Assembly (NCBI RefSeq): GCF_021029445.1
Contig: NZ_CP072610.1
Span: 3,720,001-3,784,000 of the forward strand
DNA length: 64,000 nt
Source: Pseudomonas wenzhouensis
GTDB lineage: Bacteria; Pseudomonadota; Gammaproteobacteria; Pseudomonadales; Pseudomonadaceae
Direction: 5' to 3'
Position numbers and translations under genes: made by a program. Numbering within the stretch: position 1 is the stretch's first letter; every line of letters begins with the position of its first letter. The notes beneath the pieces are model-generated. The model saw only the letters and a program-made list of their open reading frames with translations, was not told where the DNA came from and searched no databases. Below, piece after piece: positions 17,264 to 23,890 of the stretch.

Positions 17264-18217
17264 TTAGGCCTCTGCATCCGTGATGGGCTTGAGGCCGTCC
17301 TGCTGCATCCAGGAGAAGTCCTCCTCTTCGCCCACCTCGGGCAGCTGGAACTCGGCCTTCAGCTCGCCGAGCAGGCGCTGCAGGTGGGCGATCAGCTGGG
17401 CCTGGAAGTTGCGGTGGTCGCTGCCGGTCTCGCTGCCGTGCTGCTCCAGGCTGGCGAAGGCGGCGCGCAGCTTGCCGCTGATGTCGGCCTCGGCCTCGAA
17501 GGCGATGCCGACAACCTCCTGGCGCAGCTCCTTGGCGGCGTCGTCGGCCGACATGGTCTCGATGCGGCGCTTGGCCTTCTCCAGATCCTGCTTGGTGCGA
17601 TCCAGCTCGGCGCTCTTCTTGCTGAGCACCTCGCCAAGGGCGTCGTAGTCGGCCTGGGTGTCGGTGAGCTTCTTCTGCAGCTCGTCCTTTTCCTTGGTGT
17701 GGGTGTGGATCAGCTCTTCGGCCAGGTACTGCACTGCGTCGAGGTTGCCCTGCTTGGAGGCCTCGATCAGCGCGGACTTGGCGTCTTCGGGCAGGCGGCG
17801 CCATTGGCGTAGCTCGCGGTAGCCGATGCCCATGCGGGTCATGGATTCGAGGGCTTCTTCGCCGAAGGCGCGAAGGTTGGCGATGTCCATATCGGCCTTG
17901 TCGACCGAGATGCCGAGCACCGAACAGAACTCAGCCCAGGTGCCGGAAAACTCCGAACCGTTCGGAGCTTTCTTGCCGGCCAGGGCGCGGTAGAGCTTGT
18001 TTTCCTTGACGTAAGCGAGTTTGGAAGTCCGAACGGTTCGGGAAAATTCCTCGAAGGCGCCGGCCATCTGAGCCTGGCCAAGCAGTTGGTTGACCAGGTC
18101 GCGCTCGTCCTGCAGGCCCTGTGCGATGGCGCCCAGGTTCTGGATGACGTTGACGGCCTCTTCGTTGACTGGAGCGTCCTGCACCAGCTCGGCGGTTGGG
18201 GCGGCTTTACGAGGCAT
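17264..18217 (-). CDS. Phage coiled-coil protein of unknown function, 317 aa
   Basis: The N-terminal half is globular (VNVIQNLGAIAQGLQDERD, LAYVKENKLYRALAGKK, TWAEFCSVLGIS). A long coiled coil spans about residues 170-235 (Lys/Glu/Asp-rich heptads), and the C-terminus is acidic. The gene lies 3 bp upstream of transposase A in the early operon, which suggests a role in replication or transposition. No family is confidently recognised. Confidence 0.65.
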   Translation of the reverse strand: MPRKAAPTAELVQDAPVNEEAVNVIQNLGAIAQGLQDERDLVNQLLGQAQMAGAFEEFSRTVRTSKLAYVKENKLYRALAGKKAPNGSEFSGTWAEFCSVLGISVDKADMDIANLRAFGEEALESMTRMGIGYRELRQWRRLPEDAKSALIEASKQGNLDAVQYLAEELIHTHTKEKDELQKKLTDTQADYDALGEVLSKKSAELDRTKQDLEKAKRRIETMSADDAAKELRQEVVGIAFEAEADISGKLRAAFASLEQHGSETGSDHRNFQAQLIAHLQRLLGELKAEFQLPEVGEEEDFSWMQQDGLKPITDAEA

Positions 18218-18492
18218 TACGCGGCCTCCCGAAGGTTGGCCATTGCGCGCAGGCGCTCGATGGCCTCGGCGCGGTTGCCGTTGGCTTCTACCAGGGCGTT
18301 GCGGAACTCGTCGGCGCCACGGCGGCAGCCGTAGTAGTAGGCGTCGCGTTCCAGGCTGCCCTGCGGGTAGTTGACGATGGTGGGCTCACCCTCGATGCGC
18401 AGCTTGAGCGCGGCGCAAAGCCCCTCGACATAGGTGCTGCTGTGGCGTTCGCCACCGCGCAGCAGGCGCTGGGCCAATTTGGTGTATTTCAT
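18217..18492 (-). CDS. Hypothetical early phage protein, 91 aa
   Basis: A basic protein (MKYTKLAQRLLRGGERHSSTY...) with a small Tyr/Cys-containing centre. Its stop overlaps the start of the downstream gene by one base. No family recognised. Confidence 0.6.
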   Translation of the reverse strand: MKYTKLAQRLLRGGERHSSTYVEGLCAALKLRIEGEPTIVNYPQGSLERDAYYYGCRRGADEFRNALVEANGNRAEAIERLRAMANLREAA

Positions 18493-18508
18493 GGCGTGCT
18501 CCTTGTTG

Positions 18509-18817
18509 TTAGCGGCTGGCCCCGGCCAGCACGCGTTGGTTGATCTCGTTGATGCGGTGTTGCGCTGCGCCCATCTCGTTGGCGTGAGCCTGGGCGATCT
18601 GCAGCAGCGCGATGGACGGGGCGAAGCGGCCGTTGTCGAGCTTCACGGCCAGGCCTTCGGCGATCAGGGTGTTGATGGCGCGGTTGATGGCGGACGGGCT
18701 CTCCCCGAGCCCCTTGGCCAACTCGCCGTTGCTGATGCCGGTGAGGCTGTAGCCCTTGAGGGCCTTGAGCACGCGCAGGATTCGCGCGCCGCTGTCGGAG
18801 GTGCGTGGGGTGGTCAT
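18509..18817 (-). CDS. Winged-helix (IclR/MarR-like) regulator
   Basis: This 102-residue protein carries a clear winged HTH: ILRVLKALKGYSLTGISNGELAKGLG then SPSAINRAINTLIAEGLAVK, followed by a short wing and tail. It resembles the DNA-binding half of IclR regulators without an effector domain. It probably regulates phage promoters. The start at 18817 overlaps the upstream gene by four bases. Confidence 0.75.
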   Translation of the reverse strand: MTTPRTSDSGARILRVLKALKGYSLTGISNGELAKGLGESPSAINRAINTLIAEGLAVKLDNGRFAPSIALLQIAQAHANEMGAAQHRINEINQRVLAGASR

Positions 18818-19041
18818 GCTTGGGCTCCGGTGGAGGTGTAGAACGGTTTCATCTCGGCGCTCACCTCGGCTGCGATGTCCCGCAGCTCGCCAACGGTGAG
18901 GTCGCGCAGGGGCTTGCCCAGCGCCATGGCGCGCTCTGCGAACAGCTTCTGGCGCGAGCCACACCACCAGTCGGTGAAGCCGGCGAACGGCTCCAAGGCT
19001 TCGTGCACGTCCATCACCTGAGCCAGCTCTATGGCGTTCAT
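18814..19041 (-). CDS. Hypothetical early phage protein, 75 aa
   Basis: A small protein with one Trp-Trp-Cys-containing segment (TDWWCGSRQKLFAERAMALG). It is coupled by four-base overlaps to the genes on both sides. No family recognised. Confidence 0.6.
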   Translation of the reverse strand: MNAIELAQVMDVHEALEPFAGFTDWWCGSRQKLFAERAMALGKPLRDLTVGELRDIAAEVSAEMKPFYTSTGAQA

Positions 19042-19517
19042 GCCTGCTCTCCTAGATCCAGCTGTGGGTTGGCGTGCTGCTGCACGTTGGCGCGGTGCCA
19101 GGCCAGGCTGGTGAGCCCGCTCTGCAGCGCGGCAAGGGTGTCGGCGGCATCGGCCTGGCCCTGGTAGAAGGCGATCACCGAGCCGATGGTGGTGTTGAGC
19201 ACGGCCTGCAGCTCATTCACATCTTGGGCGCTGCAGGTGCGGCCGGACGGGATGTCGATCAGCAGCTTGCCGCTGGTTGAGGCCAGCCAGCGGCTGACCA
19301 GGGCGATGCCGCAGGCATGCTCGAAGGCCGGGATCAGCACAGCCGGCATGCGGCCCTCGCTGATCCACTTGTAGAGAGCCCAATGGTTGGCCTGGCCCAT
19401 GCGCTCGGCAATGCGCTCGACGCCGAGGTTGTGGCGCTCCTTGGCGAACTCCAGCGACCACTCCATGGCCTGGCGGATACTGCTGGGCTGGGCGTTCTTC
19501 CAAGAGCGGCGCTTCAT
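19038..19517 (-). CDS. HTH-containing phage regulator, 159 aa
   Basis: The ATG at 19517 follows a strong GGGAGG site, and the longer frame to 19637 is rejected on that basis. Residues about 28-60 (GVERIAERMGQANHWALYKWISEGRMP) form a Cro/CII-like helix-turn-helix. The C-terminal half looks like an oligomerisation domain. The upstream region (19569-19593) contains dense inverted repeats, so this protein may bind there and regulate itself and the divergent gene at 19641. Confidence 0.7.
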   Translation of the reverse strand: MKRRSWKNAQPSSIRQAMEWSLEFAKERHNLGVERIAERMGQANHWALYKWISEGRMPAVLIPAFEHACGIALVSRWLASTSGKLLIDIPSGRTCSAQDVNELQAVLNTTIGSVIAFYQGQADAADTLAALQSGLTSLAWHRANVQQHANPQLDLGEQA

Positions 19518-19568
19518 TGGAAGGCCCTCCCAGCTGCGCAGGAGGCGGCGTGCAAACAAATAGGCTTT

Positions 19569-19593
19569 TTGCCCATTGGCAATGGTGTTACCA
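19569..19593. promoter_or_regulatory. Cluster of inverted repeats, putative second phage operator
   Basis: Three overlapping dyads occur in 25 bp: TTGCC-CATT-GGCAA (19569-19582), CCATTG-G-CAATGG (19573-19585) and TGGT-GTT-ACCA (19583-19593). They lie between the leftward HTH gene (start 19517) and a rightward ORF (start 19641). No clean promoter hexamers are seen. Confidence 0.5.
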
Positions 19594-19617
19594 AAAGGCC
19601 AGCCTGTTGGGGTACAT

Positions 19618-20169
19618 TCACAGGCATGGGGAGTCACCCGATGGACGAGGTTCGGTTACTGCAGGTTGAGGGGCAGATTCAGGCGCTTGCGCGGAGCTGG
19701 CTTTACCTTGCGGCTCAGCTGGAGCTGCAGGGCGTGGACCCTGCGCCGCTGGAGCGCTCGATGCTGGGGACGAGCTGGCCTGATGCGCAGGTTGAGCCGC
19801 ATGCGCAGACGATGATGCAGGCGCTAGTTGAGCAGCTGGCTGGCGCCCGTGAGAGGCGGCAAAGTCAATGCCAATGACCTCGGCCTGCGGCCTGAAGCCC
19901 AGGGCGTTGCGGCTGTCCAGCTTCTGCCCGACCAAGCGGCCGGCGCCGATCAGCATCAGGTAGTCGACCAGCTTGCGGGTACCGGCCGTGGCCGGGGTGC
20001 GATCGACGAACATCAGGGCCTGCTGGCGGGCTTCGGCCAGGTGTGCGGCGATGGCTGGGCCATCACCAGGTGCGCAGGCGATCAGTGCGTCGAGCGATGC
20101 ACGCCAGGCGTCCATGGGGTGGGGAATCAGCTCGATCTCTTCGAGCGCAACTTGCGGCTTGTCGGTCAT
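19618..20169 (-). CDS. Hypothetical early phage protein with Ala/Pro/Ser-rich tail
   Basis: The first 105 or so residues (MTDKPQVALEEIELIPHPMDAWRASLDALIAC... to VIGIDFAASHG) look like a folded, helical domain. The remaining 78 residues are low-complexity Ala/Pro/Ser/Gln and coincide with the antisense ORF at 19641-19877. The tail may be a genuine disordered extension or read-through of sequence constrained by the opposite strand. No family is recognised. Confidence 0.6.
   Translation of the reverse strand: MTDKPQVALEEIELIPHPMDAWRASLDALIACAPGDGPAIAAHLAEARQQALMFVDRTPATAGTRKLVDYLMLIGAGRLVGQKLDSRNALGFRPQAEVIGIDFAASHGRQPAAQLAPASSSAHAAQPAHQASSSPASSAPAAQGPRPAAPAEPQGKASSAQAPESAPQPAVTEPRPSGDSPCL
19641..19877 (+). 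CDS. Small rightward ORF antisense to an early gene, 78 aa
   Basis: ATG 19641 has GGGGAG seven bases upstream; an in-frame ATG at 19626 lacks a good site. The product (MDEVRLLQVEGQIQALARSWLY...) has a protein-like, helical composition. It lies opposite the 3' end of the leftward gene above and diverges from the HTH gene at 19038-19517. It may be a regulator of the early operon, but function is unknown. Confidence 0.5.
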   Translation: MDEVRLLQVEGQIQALARSWLYLAAQLELQGVDPAPLERSMLGTSWPDAQVEPHAQTMMQALVEQLAGARERRQSQCQ

Positions 20170-20204
20170 GGCAGTGACCCTCGCTGCTGTTGTGGTTGGT
20201 GGGG

Positions 20205-20417
20205 TTAAGCGGCGACCGGCTCGCGGGACTTGATGCCGAGAGCAACGGCAATGTCATGGGCTTTGCCGTAGTTGCCTTTGGCGAAGCCGTTGAGCACTTG
20301 AGAAACGGAGGTGGGCTCGAAGCCGTTGTCTTTGGCCCACTTGGTGACGGTCAGGCCCTTGGCCTTGAACTCGGCCTTTACCTGCTCGGCGGTCTTGGGT
20401 TTTTGCTGGGTTGCCAT
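20205..20417 (-). CDS. Ner-like DNA-binding protein
   Basis: This 70-residue protein has a helix-turn-helix VTKWAKDNGFEPTSVSQVLNGFAKGNYGKAHDIAVALG, resembling small phage Ner/Cro-type regulators and expected to repress early and repressor promoters during lytic growth. It is the first gene of the leftward early operon, with a GAGGAG site before ATG 20417. It faces the repressor across the operator region. Confidence 0.8.
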   Translation of the reverse strand: MATQQKPKTAEQVKAEFKAKGLTVTKWAKDNGFEPTSVSQVLNGFAKGNYGKAHDIAVALGIKSREPVAA

Positions 20418-20463
20418 GGCGGTGGCTCCTCGGCGGATGTTTGAAGTTTTTTGAAGTGATCTG

Positions 20464-20493
20464 AATATAGTCAAGATATCTTGACTGAGTCAA
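20464..20493 (-). promoter_or_regulatory. Predicted early lytic promoter (leftward)
   Basis: On the minus strand, TTGACT (20488-20493) and TATATT (20464-20469) are spaced by 18 bp. The operator palindrome lies in the spacer and overlaps the first base of the -10 box, so bound repressor would block RNA polymerase. Transcription would enter the Ner-like gene about 40 bp downstream. Confidence 0.6.
20469..20493. promoter_or_regulatory. Phage operator: two overlapping palindromes
   Basis: AGTCAAGATATCTTGACT (20469-20486) is an 18-bp perfect palindrome. TTGACTGAGTCAA (20481-20493) is a second palindrome sharing one TTGACT half-site. Three TCAAG-type half-sites are thus arranged across the early promoter, immediately before the repressor start codon. 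Confidence 0.7.
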
Positions 20494-20500
20494 GGTGAGA

Positions 20501-20977
20501 ATGAAGCAATTCGATCAGCAGCTGATGCGGCTCAAGTCCATGCTCGGTGTCACGGGCGATCAGGACGTGGCCGCACTGCTGGATATGAGCAAGGCGGCGT
20601 TCTCGGACAGGAAGAAGCGCGACTCCTTCCCCGAGGAGAAGCTGCGGGCGCTGGCGCAGCGCCGCCCGGATCTGCCTATCGACGTGGAGTACGTGCTGCG
20701 TGGCGAGACCGCCCGCATGCGCTACGAGCGCGACCACCCAGGGCAGCCGGCGAGCATTGCCGAGGTAACTGCCTATGCGATGCGCGAAGCGCTTACGGCA
20801 GAAGAGCAGCTATTGCTGGAGGCGTATCGAAGCCTGACGGCGACCGCGCGCAAGAAGGTTCTGGCTGAGTTGCTCACTGGAGGCAAAAAGCCAAAGGCGC
20901 CAAGTGAATCAGCAGGTATCAAAGTTTCAGGAAGCGGCCACAGGGTCGCTGGCAGGGACTATCACGAGAAGGAGTAG
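20501..20977 (+). CDS. CI-like phage repressor, short form
   Basis: This 158-residue protein has an N-terminal CI-type HTH (LMRLKSMLGVTGDQDVAALLDMSKAAFSDRKKRDSFPEEKLRAL). A short helical region follows, and the C-terminus ends SGSGHRVAGRDYHEKE. There is no S24/LexA-type peptidase domain, so RecA-stimulated autocleavage is not expected. ATG 20501 is preceded by AAGGTGAG; the in-frame GTG at 20495 has none. It is divergent from the Ner-like gene, and its start abuts the operator. Confidence 0.8.
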   Translation: MKQFDQQLMRLKSMLGVTGDQDVAALLDMSKAAFSDRKKRDSFPEEKLRALAQRRPDLPIDVEYVLRGETARMRYERDHPGQPASIAEVTAYAMREALTAEEQLLLEAYRSLTATARKKVLAELLTGGKKPKAPSESAGIKVSGSGHRVAGRDYHEKE

Positions 20978-20980
20978 TAC

Positions 20981-21550
20981 GTGAGCGGGATCGAGCTGGA
21001 TGGCGATCAGAATCGAGTAGCTGGAAGGGACTACGTCGAGATCAACCTGGCCACACCGGAGCGTGAGCCCCTGGCCCAGGCGCAGCGGGCGCGGTTGAAC
21101 GAGGAAGTGGCCAGGCTCGCCGATGAGCTGAGCCTGGACCCGCGAATGCTCTGGCGCAGCGTGCATGAGAGTGCGGGCGTCAAGACGATCGGTGAGGTGA
21201 AGAAGGACCAATTCCAGGACGCCATGGCCGCCCTGCAGGCGGTGCGCGAACGGCACCTGGAGAAGGCCCGCGCCGAGCTGCTGATCAAGGAGCTTGAGCA
21301 AGCCGCCCTTGAACGCAGCATGGCCAAGCAGCTGGCACGTTACTGCCTGCGCGAGTTCGGTGAGCAGTCGTTGGCCGGGCTGAGCATCAAGCAGCTGACT
21401 CAGGCGCTACGCTACGTCGACGAGTACCAGCCACCGGCGCCGTTGGTGGCGCCACTGTCCGTGGCGGGCTTTCGGATGCTTGCCGTGCGGCACCCATGGC
21501 ACTTCACTGCGGTGTTTGCGGTGGGTGCATTGCTTGGGAAGGTCTTTTAA
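20981..21550 (+). CDS. Repressor-operon protein with VAGRDY motif and C-terminal membrane segment
   Basis: It starts with GTG after AAGGAG, three bases from the repressor stop. Residues 6-18 (DGDQNRVAGRDYV) repeat the RVAGRDY motif that ends the repressor. A helical, charged middle follows, then a C-terminal hydrophobic segment (HFTAVFAVGALLGKVF). It is expressed with the repressor, so probably in the lysogen. Function is unknown; superinfection exclusion or another lysogenic-conversion role is possible (inference). Confidence 0.65.
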   Translation: MSGIELDGDQNRVAGRDYVEINLATPEREPLAQAQRARLNEEVARLADELSLDPRMLWRSVHESAGVKTIGEVKKDQFQDAMAALQAVRERHLEKARAELLIKELEQAALERSMAKQLARYCLREFGEQSLAGLSIKQLTQALRYVDEYQPPAPLVAPLSVAGFRMLAVRHPWHFTAVFAVGALLGKVF

Positions 21551-21565
21551 CTAGGAGGGTTACCG

Positions 21566-21883
21566 ATGGCGCTGATTGAATGCCACGAATGCAAGAAGGA
21601 AATATCCGACCAGGCTAAGGTTTGCCCTGGTTGTGGTGCAAAGGCGCTGAGGGAGCCGAAGAGTTATGCATGGCTTTGGACGATCCTGATTCTGTTCGCC
21701 GGCTTCGTCTGGTACAGCGTGGTGCGTGGCAACGACCCCCAGGTTGCCCAAATGCGCCAGGATCGCGCGGCTTACGAGCTGTGCATGGACGAAATGAAGA
21801 AGTCGGTGGCCAATCCCATCGTTGCTGGGGCCTGCGAGCAGCTGCGCACCAAGTTTCGAGCTAAATACAATCGGGAGCCATGA
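21566..21883 (+). CDS. Zinc-ribbon membrane protein
   Basis: This 105-residue protein has an N-terminal zinc ribbon (IECHECKKEISDQAKVCPGCG), one transmembrane helix (WLWTILILFAGFVWYSVV) and a charged C-terminal domain with two cysteines (ELCMDEM, GACEQL). It follows TAGGAGGG. It is the third gene of the repressor operon and probably lysogen-expressed. Function is unknown. Confidence 0.7.
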   Translation: MALIECHECKKEISDQAKVCPGCGAKALREPKSYAWLWTILILFAGFVWYSVVRGNDPQVAQMRQDRAAYELCMDEMKKSVANPIVAGACEQLRTKFRAKYNREP

Positions 21884-21900
21884 TTAAGTGAGGTATCACC

Positions 21901-21930
21901 GGGCGCCGCAATGGCGCCCTGGTTGTTTTT
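21901..21930 (+). terminator. Terminator of the repressor operon
   Basis: GGGCGCC-GCAAT-GGCGCCC (21901-21919) is a 7-bp stem followed by TGGTTGTTTTT. The T-tract is also the first part of late-promoter block A, so the terminator and the late control site physically overlap. Confidence 0.7.
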
Positions 21931-21946
21931 GCCGCGTCCAAATTAC
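21926..21946 (+). promoter_or_regulatory. Late control block A (lysis and packaging operon)
   Basis: The dyad is TTTTG-CCGCGT-CCAAA followed by TTAC (one mismatch in the second arm). It matches blocks at 30256 and 38518, and AAGCTG recurs 40 bp from the T-tract as in block B. The holin gene starts about 100 bp downstream. It is a likely binding site for the Mor/C-type activator. Confidence 0.6.
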
Positions 21947-22046
21947 TCCGCGCGCGCGCGAGGCGAAGCTGTGATCTCTCCCCCGGTCGGACTGCCGGTA
22001 TGAGCACAGCAACGGCCAGGGATTGGCCAACCTCGGAGCGCACCCC

Positions 22047-22349
22047 ATGGCCGCCTGCCAGAACAAGCCCAAGCGCCGCTTCCTGCCGCGCATGACCGTT
22101 TTCGCTGTTATCTCCATCCTCCTGCTGCTGGCCATCTGGTACGTGCGGCCCGAGCAGTTGCAGGTGGTGCTGTACAAGGCCAGCCTGGTGACGCTCGGCG
22201 CCGTGCTGGGCTACTACATCGACCGCGCGGTGTTTCTCACCGAAGCCCGGCCGCATGAGTGCATCGGGGGCATTCATATCGTTGGGGCCTGGCTGCGGCG
22301 AGCCCTGATCGTGCTGGCCTGCATCCTCGGCCTGACGCTGGGGCTGTAG
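22047..22349 (+). CDS. Putative holin
   Basis: This 100-residue protein has a basic N-terminus (NKPKRRFLPR) and three hydrophobic segments (VFAVISILLLLAIWYV, LYKASLVTLGAVLGYYI, LRRALIVLACILGLTLG). It is placed immediately before the lytic transglycosylase, as phage holins are. GGAG lies 8 bases before ATG 22047. It is the first gene of the late lysis operon. Confidence 0.75.
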   Translation: MAACQNKPKRRFLPRMTVFAVISILLLLAIWYVRPEQLQVVLYKASLVTLGAVLGYYIDRAVFLTEARPHECIGGIHIVGAWLRRALIVLACILGLTLGL

Positions 22350-22351
22350 TC

Positions 22352-23257
22352 GTGAACCGCCTAAAGCGTTGGCTGGCCGAGGCCGGCAATGACCTGGCGA
22401 TCATCTGGATGGTCGAACCGCGTCTGTTCCTGTTTCCGCTGATCCTGCTGGTGTTCGCCATCGGCATCTTCATCGTGCCCAAGGCAGATGCCGCCAGTAT
22501 CCCGACCGCCGCCGAGCAGCACCGCCGCACCCTGGTGCGCGCCGCCCATGCCGAATGGGGCCTGGGGGCGCCTGTGGCGACCTTTGCCGCCCAGGTTCAC
22601 CAGGAGAGCGCCTGGCGCGTGAATGCTCGCTCGCCCGTCGGCGCCGAGGGCTTGGCGCAGTTCATGCCCGCGACTGCCGACTGGATGGCCGAGATCTACC
22701 CGCGCAGCCTGGGCCCGGCGCAGCCGTATAACCCTGGCTGGGCGTTGCGGGCGATGGTGGCGTTCGACCGCTGGCTCTACGAACGAAACCAGGCCGTGAG
22801 CGAGTGTGACCGCTGGGCCTTCGTGCTGGCCGGATACAACGGCGGCAATGGCTGGGTGAATCGTGACCGCAGGCTGGCATCGGCAAAGGGCGCCGATCCG
22901 CTGGCCTGGTTCGATTCCGTCGAGCGGCACAACGCTGGCCGCTCGATCGCCAACTTCCGCGAGAACCGCCATTACCCGCGCGCCATCCTGCTGCGCTGGG
23001 AGCCCATGTATGCGGCTGCCGGCTGGGGGCCTGGCGTTTGCGCCGACAGGTATAGCCGCCATGAAGATCCCAACGCTGTTTCTGCTCGCCACGTTGACCA
23101 CCAGTTCGCCTGCCGCCTGCTCCCGGAACTGGTTGGCTGCCGCCGAGCTGTTCGCATCGCCGCCGCCCCGCGTTCGACCGGCCCAGCTCTGGCCGCCCGA
23201 GCGCGTGGACAAACGACCACCCATGCCGCGCTGGTTGCGGCGCCGGCTCAAGCGTAA
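22352..23257 (+). CDS. Phage lytic transglycosylase (endolysin)
   Basis: The 301-residue frame starts at GTG 22352, directly after the holin. It has an N-terminal membrane or signal-anchor segment (RLFLFPLILLVFAIGIFIVP) and an SLT domain with catalytic Glu in AAQVHQESAWRVNARSPVGAEGLAQFMPAT, plus FVLAGYNGGNGWVN. It cleaves peptidoglycan glycan strands for lysis. The last 65 or so residues (after about 23061) are Arg/Ala-rich with poorer codon usage and overlap another frame, so the functional protein may effectively end earlier. Confidence 0.85.
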   Translation: MNRLKRWLAEAGNDLAIIWMVEPRLFLFPLILLVFAIGIFIVPKADAASIPTAAEQHRRTLVRAAHAEWGLGAPVATFAAQVHQESAWRVNARSPVGAEGLAQFMPATADWMAEIYPRSLGPAQPYNPGWALRAMVAFDRWLYERNQAVSECDRWAFVLAGYNGGNGWVNRDRRLASAKGADPLAWFDSVERHNAGRSIANFRENRHYPRAILLRWEPMYAAAGWGPGVCADRYSRHEDPNAVSARHVDHQFACRLLPELVGCRRAVRIAAAPRSTGPALAARARGQTTTHAALVAAPAQA

Positions 23258-23267
23258 GGGGCGGTGA
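23061..23267 (+). CDS. Small secreted/lipoprotein-like ORF overlapping the transglycosylase end
   Basis: This 68-residue frame begins MKIPTLFLLATLTTSSPAACS, a signal-peptide-like N-terminus with a weak lipobox-like Cys, and continues Pro/Arg-rich. Its stop overlaps the Rz start in ATGA form, and its codon third positions are GC-rich. This favours real coding even though it overlaps the endolysin frame. Confidence 0.45.
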   Translation: MKIPTLFLLATLTTSSPAACSRNWLAAAELFASPPPRVRPAQLWPPERVDKRPPMPRWLRRRLKRKGR

Positions 23268-23890
23268 TGAAGAACGTCATCGGCTGGATCGCTGACTACT
23301 GGCACGTGCCGATCTTCGTGGTGATGGCATACCTGATGTACGCCTACGGCGAGAGCCAGTATGACCGGGGCCACAGCGCCGCTCAGGCCAAGGGCGACAA
23401 GGCCGTTGCCGATCTGCGCGAGGAGCACCAGAAGCTGCGCGCCGATGCCGCCGAACAGAACCTGGTGCTCTACCGCCAGCAGGTGGAGCGCGCCAACCAG
23501 GCCGAGCTGGTGTTCCTGGATGCCCAGGACGAGATCGGCCGGCTCAAGCAGCAACTCACACAGGAGCGCATCAACCGTGTCTCGACTCAATACACCCCGG
23601 CGCGCGGCGCTGCCCCTGTGGCTGCTCCTCGCTTCGTTGTCACTTGTGGCTGGCTGCGCGACTTCAACGCAGCGCTTGGAGCCACTGCCCCAGCTCCCGA
23701 CAGCTGTCGAGCCTACGCCGGCGCTCAAGAAGCGGCCTGGCCCGCCCCCGGCTCTGACGCCGAACTACTGGAAAGCGGCGTTACCGCCGCAGACATCCTG
23801 GCCCATGCGCGTGACTACGGCGCTTGGGCGCTCGCCAACCTTGCGCAGTTGAACGCGCTGATCGACCTACACAACAAGGACAAGCCCTGA
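23267..23890 (+). CDS. Rz-like inner-membrane spanin
   Basis: This 207-residue protein has an N-terminal membrane helix (WHVPIFVVMAYLMYAYG) and a periplasmic coiled coil (LREEHQKLRADAAEQNLVLYRQQVERANQAELVFLDAQDEIGRLKQQL). This is the design of i-spanins, which with Rz1 fuse inner and outer membranes at lysis. The Rz1 gene is embedded in another frame in its second half. Confidence 0.8.
   Translation: MKNVIGWIADYWHVPIFVVMAYLMYAYGESQYDRGHSAAQAKGDKAVADLREEHQKLRADAAEQNLVLYRQQVERANQAELVFLDAQDEIGRLKQQLTQERINRVSTQYTPARGAAPVAAPRFVVTCGWLRDFNAALGATAPAPDSCRAYAGAQEAAWPAPGSDAELLESGVTAADILAHARDYGAWALANLAQLNALIDLHNKDKP
23577..23852 (+). CDS. Rz1-like outer-membrane lipoprotein spanin (embedded)
   Basis: A 91-residue frame lies wholly inside the Rz gene. 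It starts at GTG 23577 with AGGAG 10 bases upstream. It reads SRLNTPRRAALPLWLLLASLSLVAGC, a signal peptide with an excellent lipobox (LVAGC), followed by a Pro-rich mature lipoprotein. It would pair with Rz to span the periplasm. Confidence 0.75.
   Translation: MSRLNTPRRAALPLWLLLASLSLVAGCATSTQRLEPLPQLPTAVEPTPALKKRPGPPPALTPNYWKAALPPQTSWPMRVTTALGRSPTLRS

Noticed and set aside
21950..21962. CGCGCGCGCG tract as possible Z-DNA element
   Set aside because: Short alternating tract in a high-GC genome next to a promoter block; a similar one in block C supports it being part of the promoter rather than a separate element.
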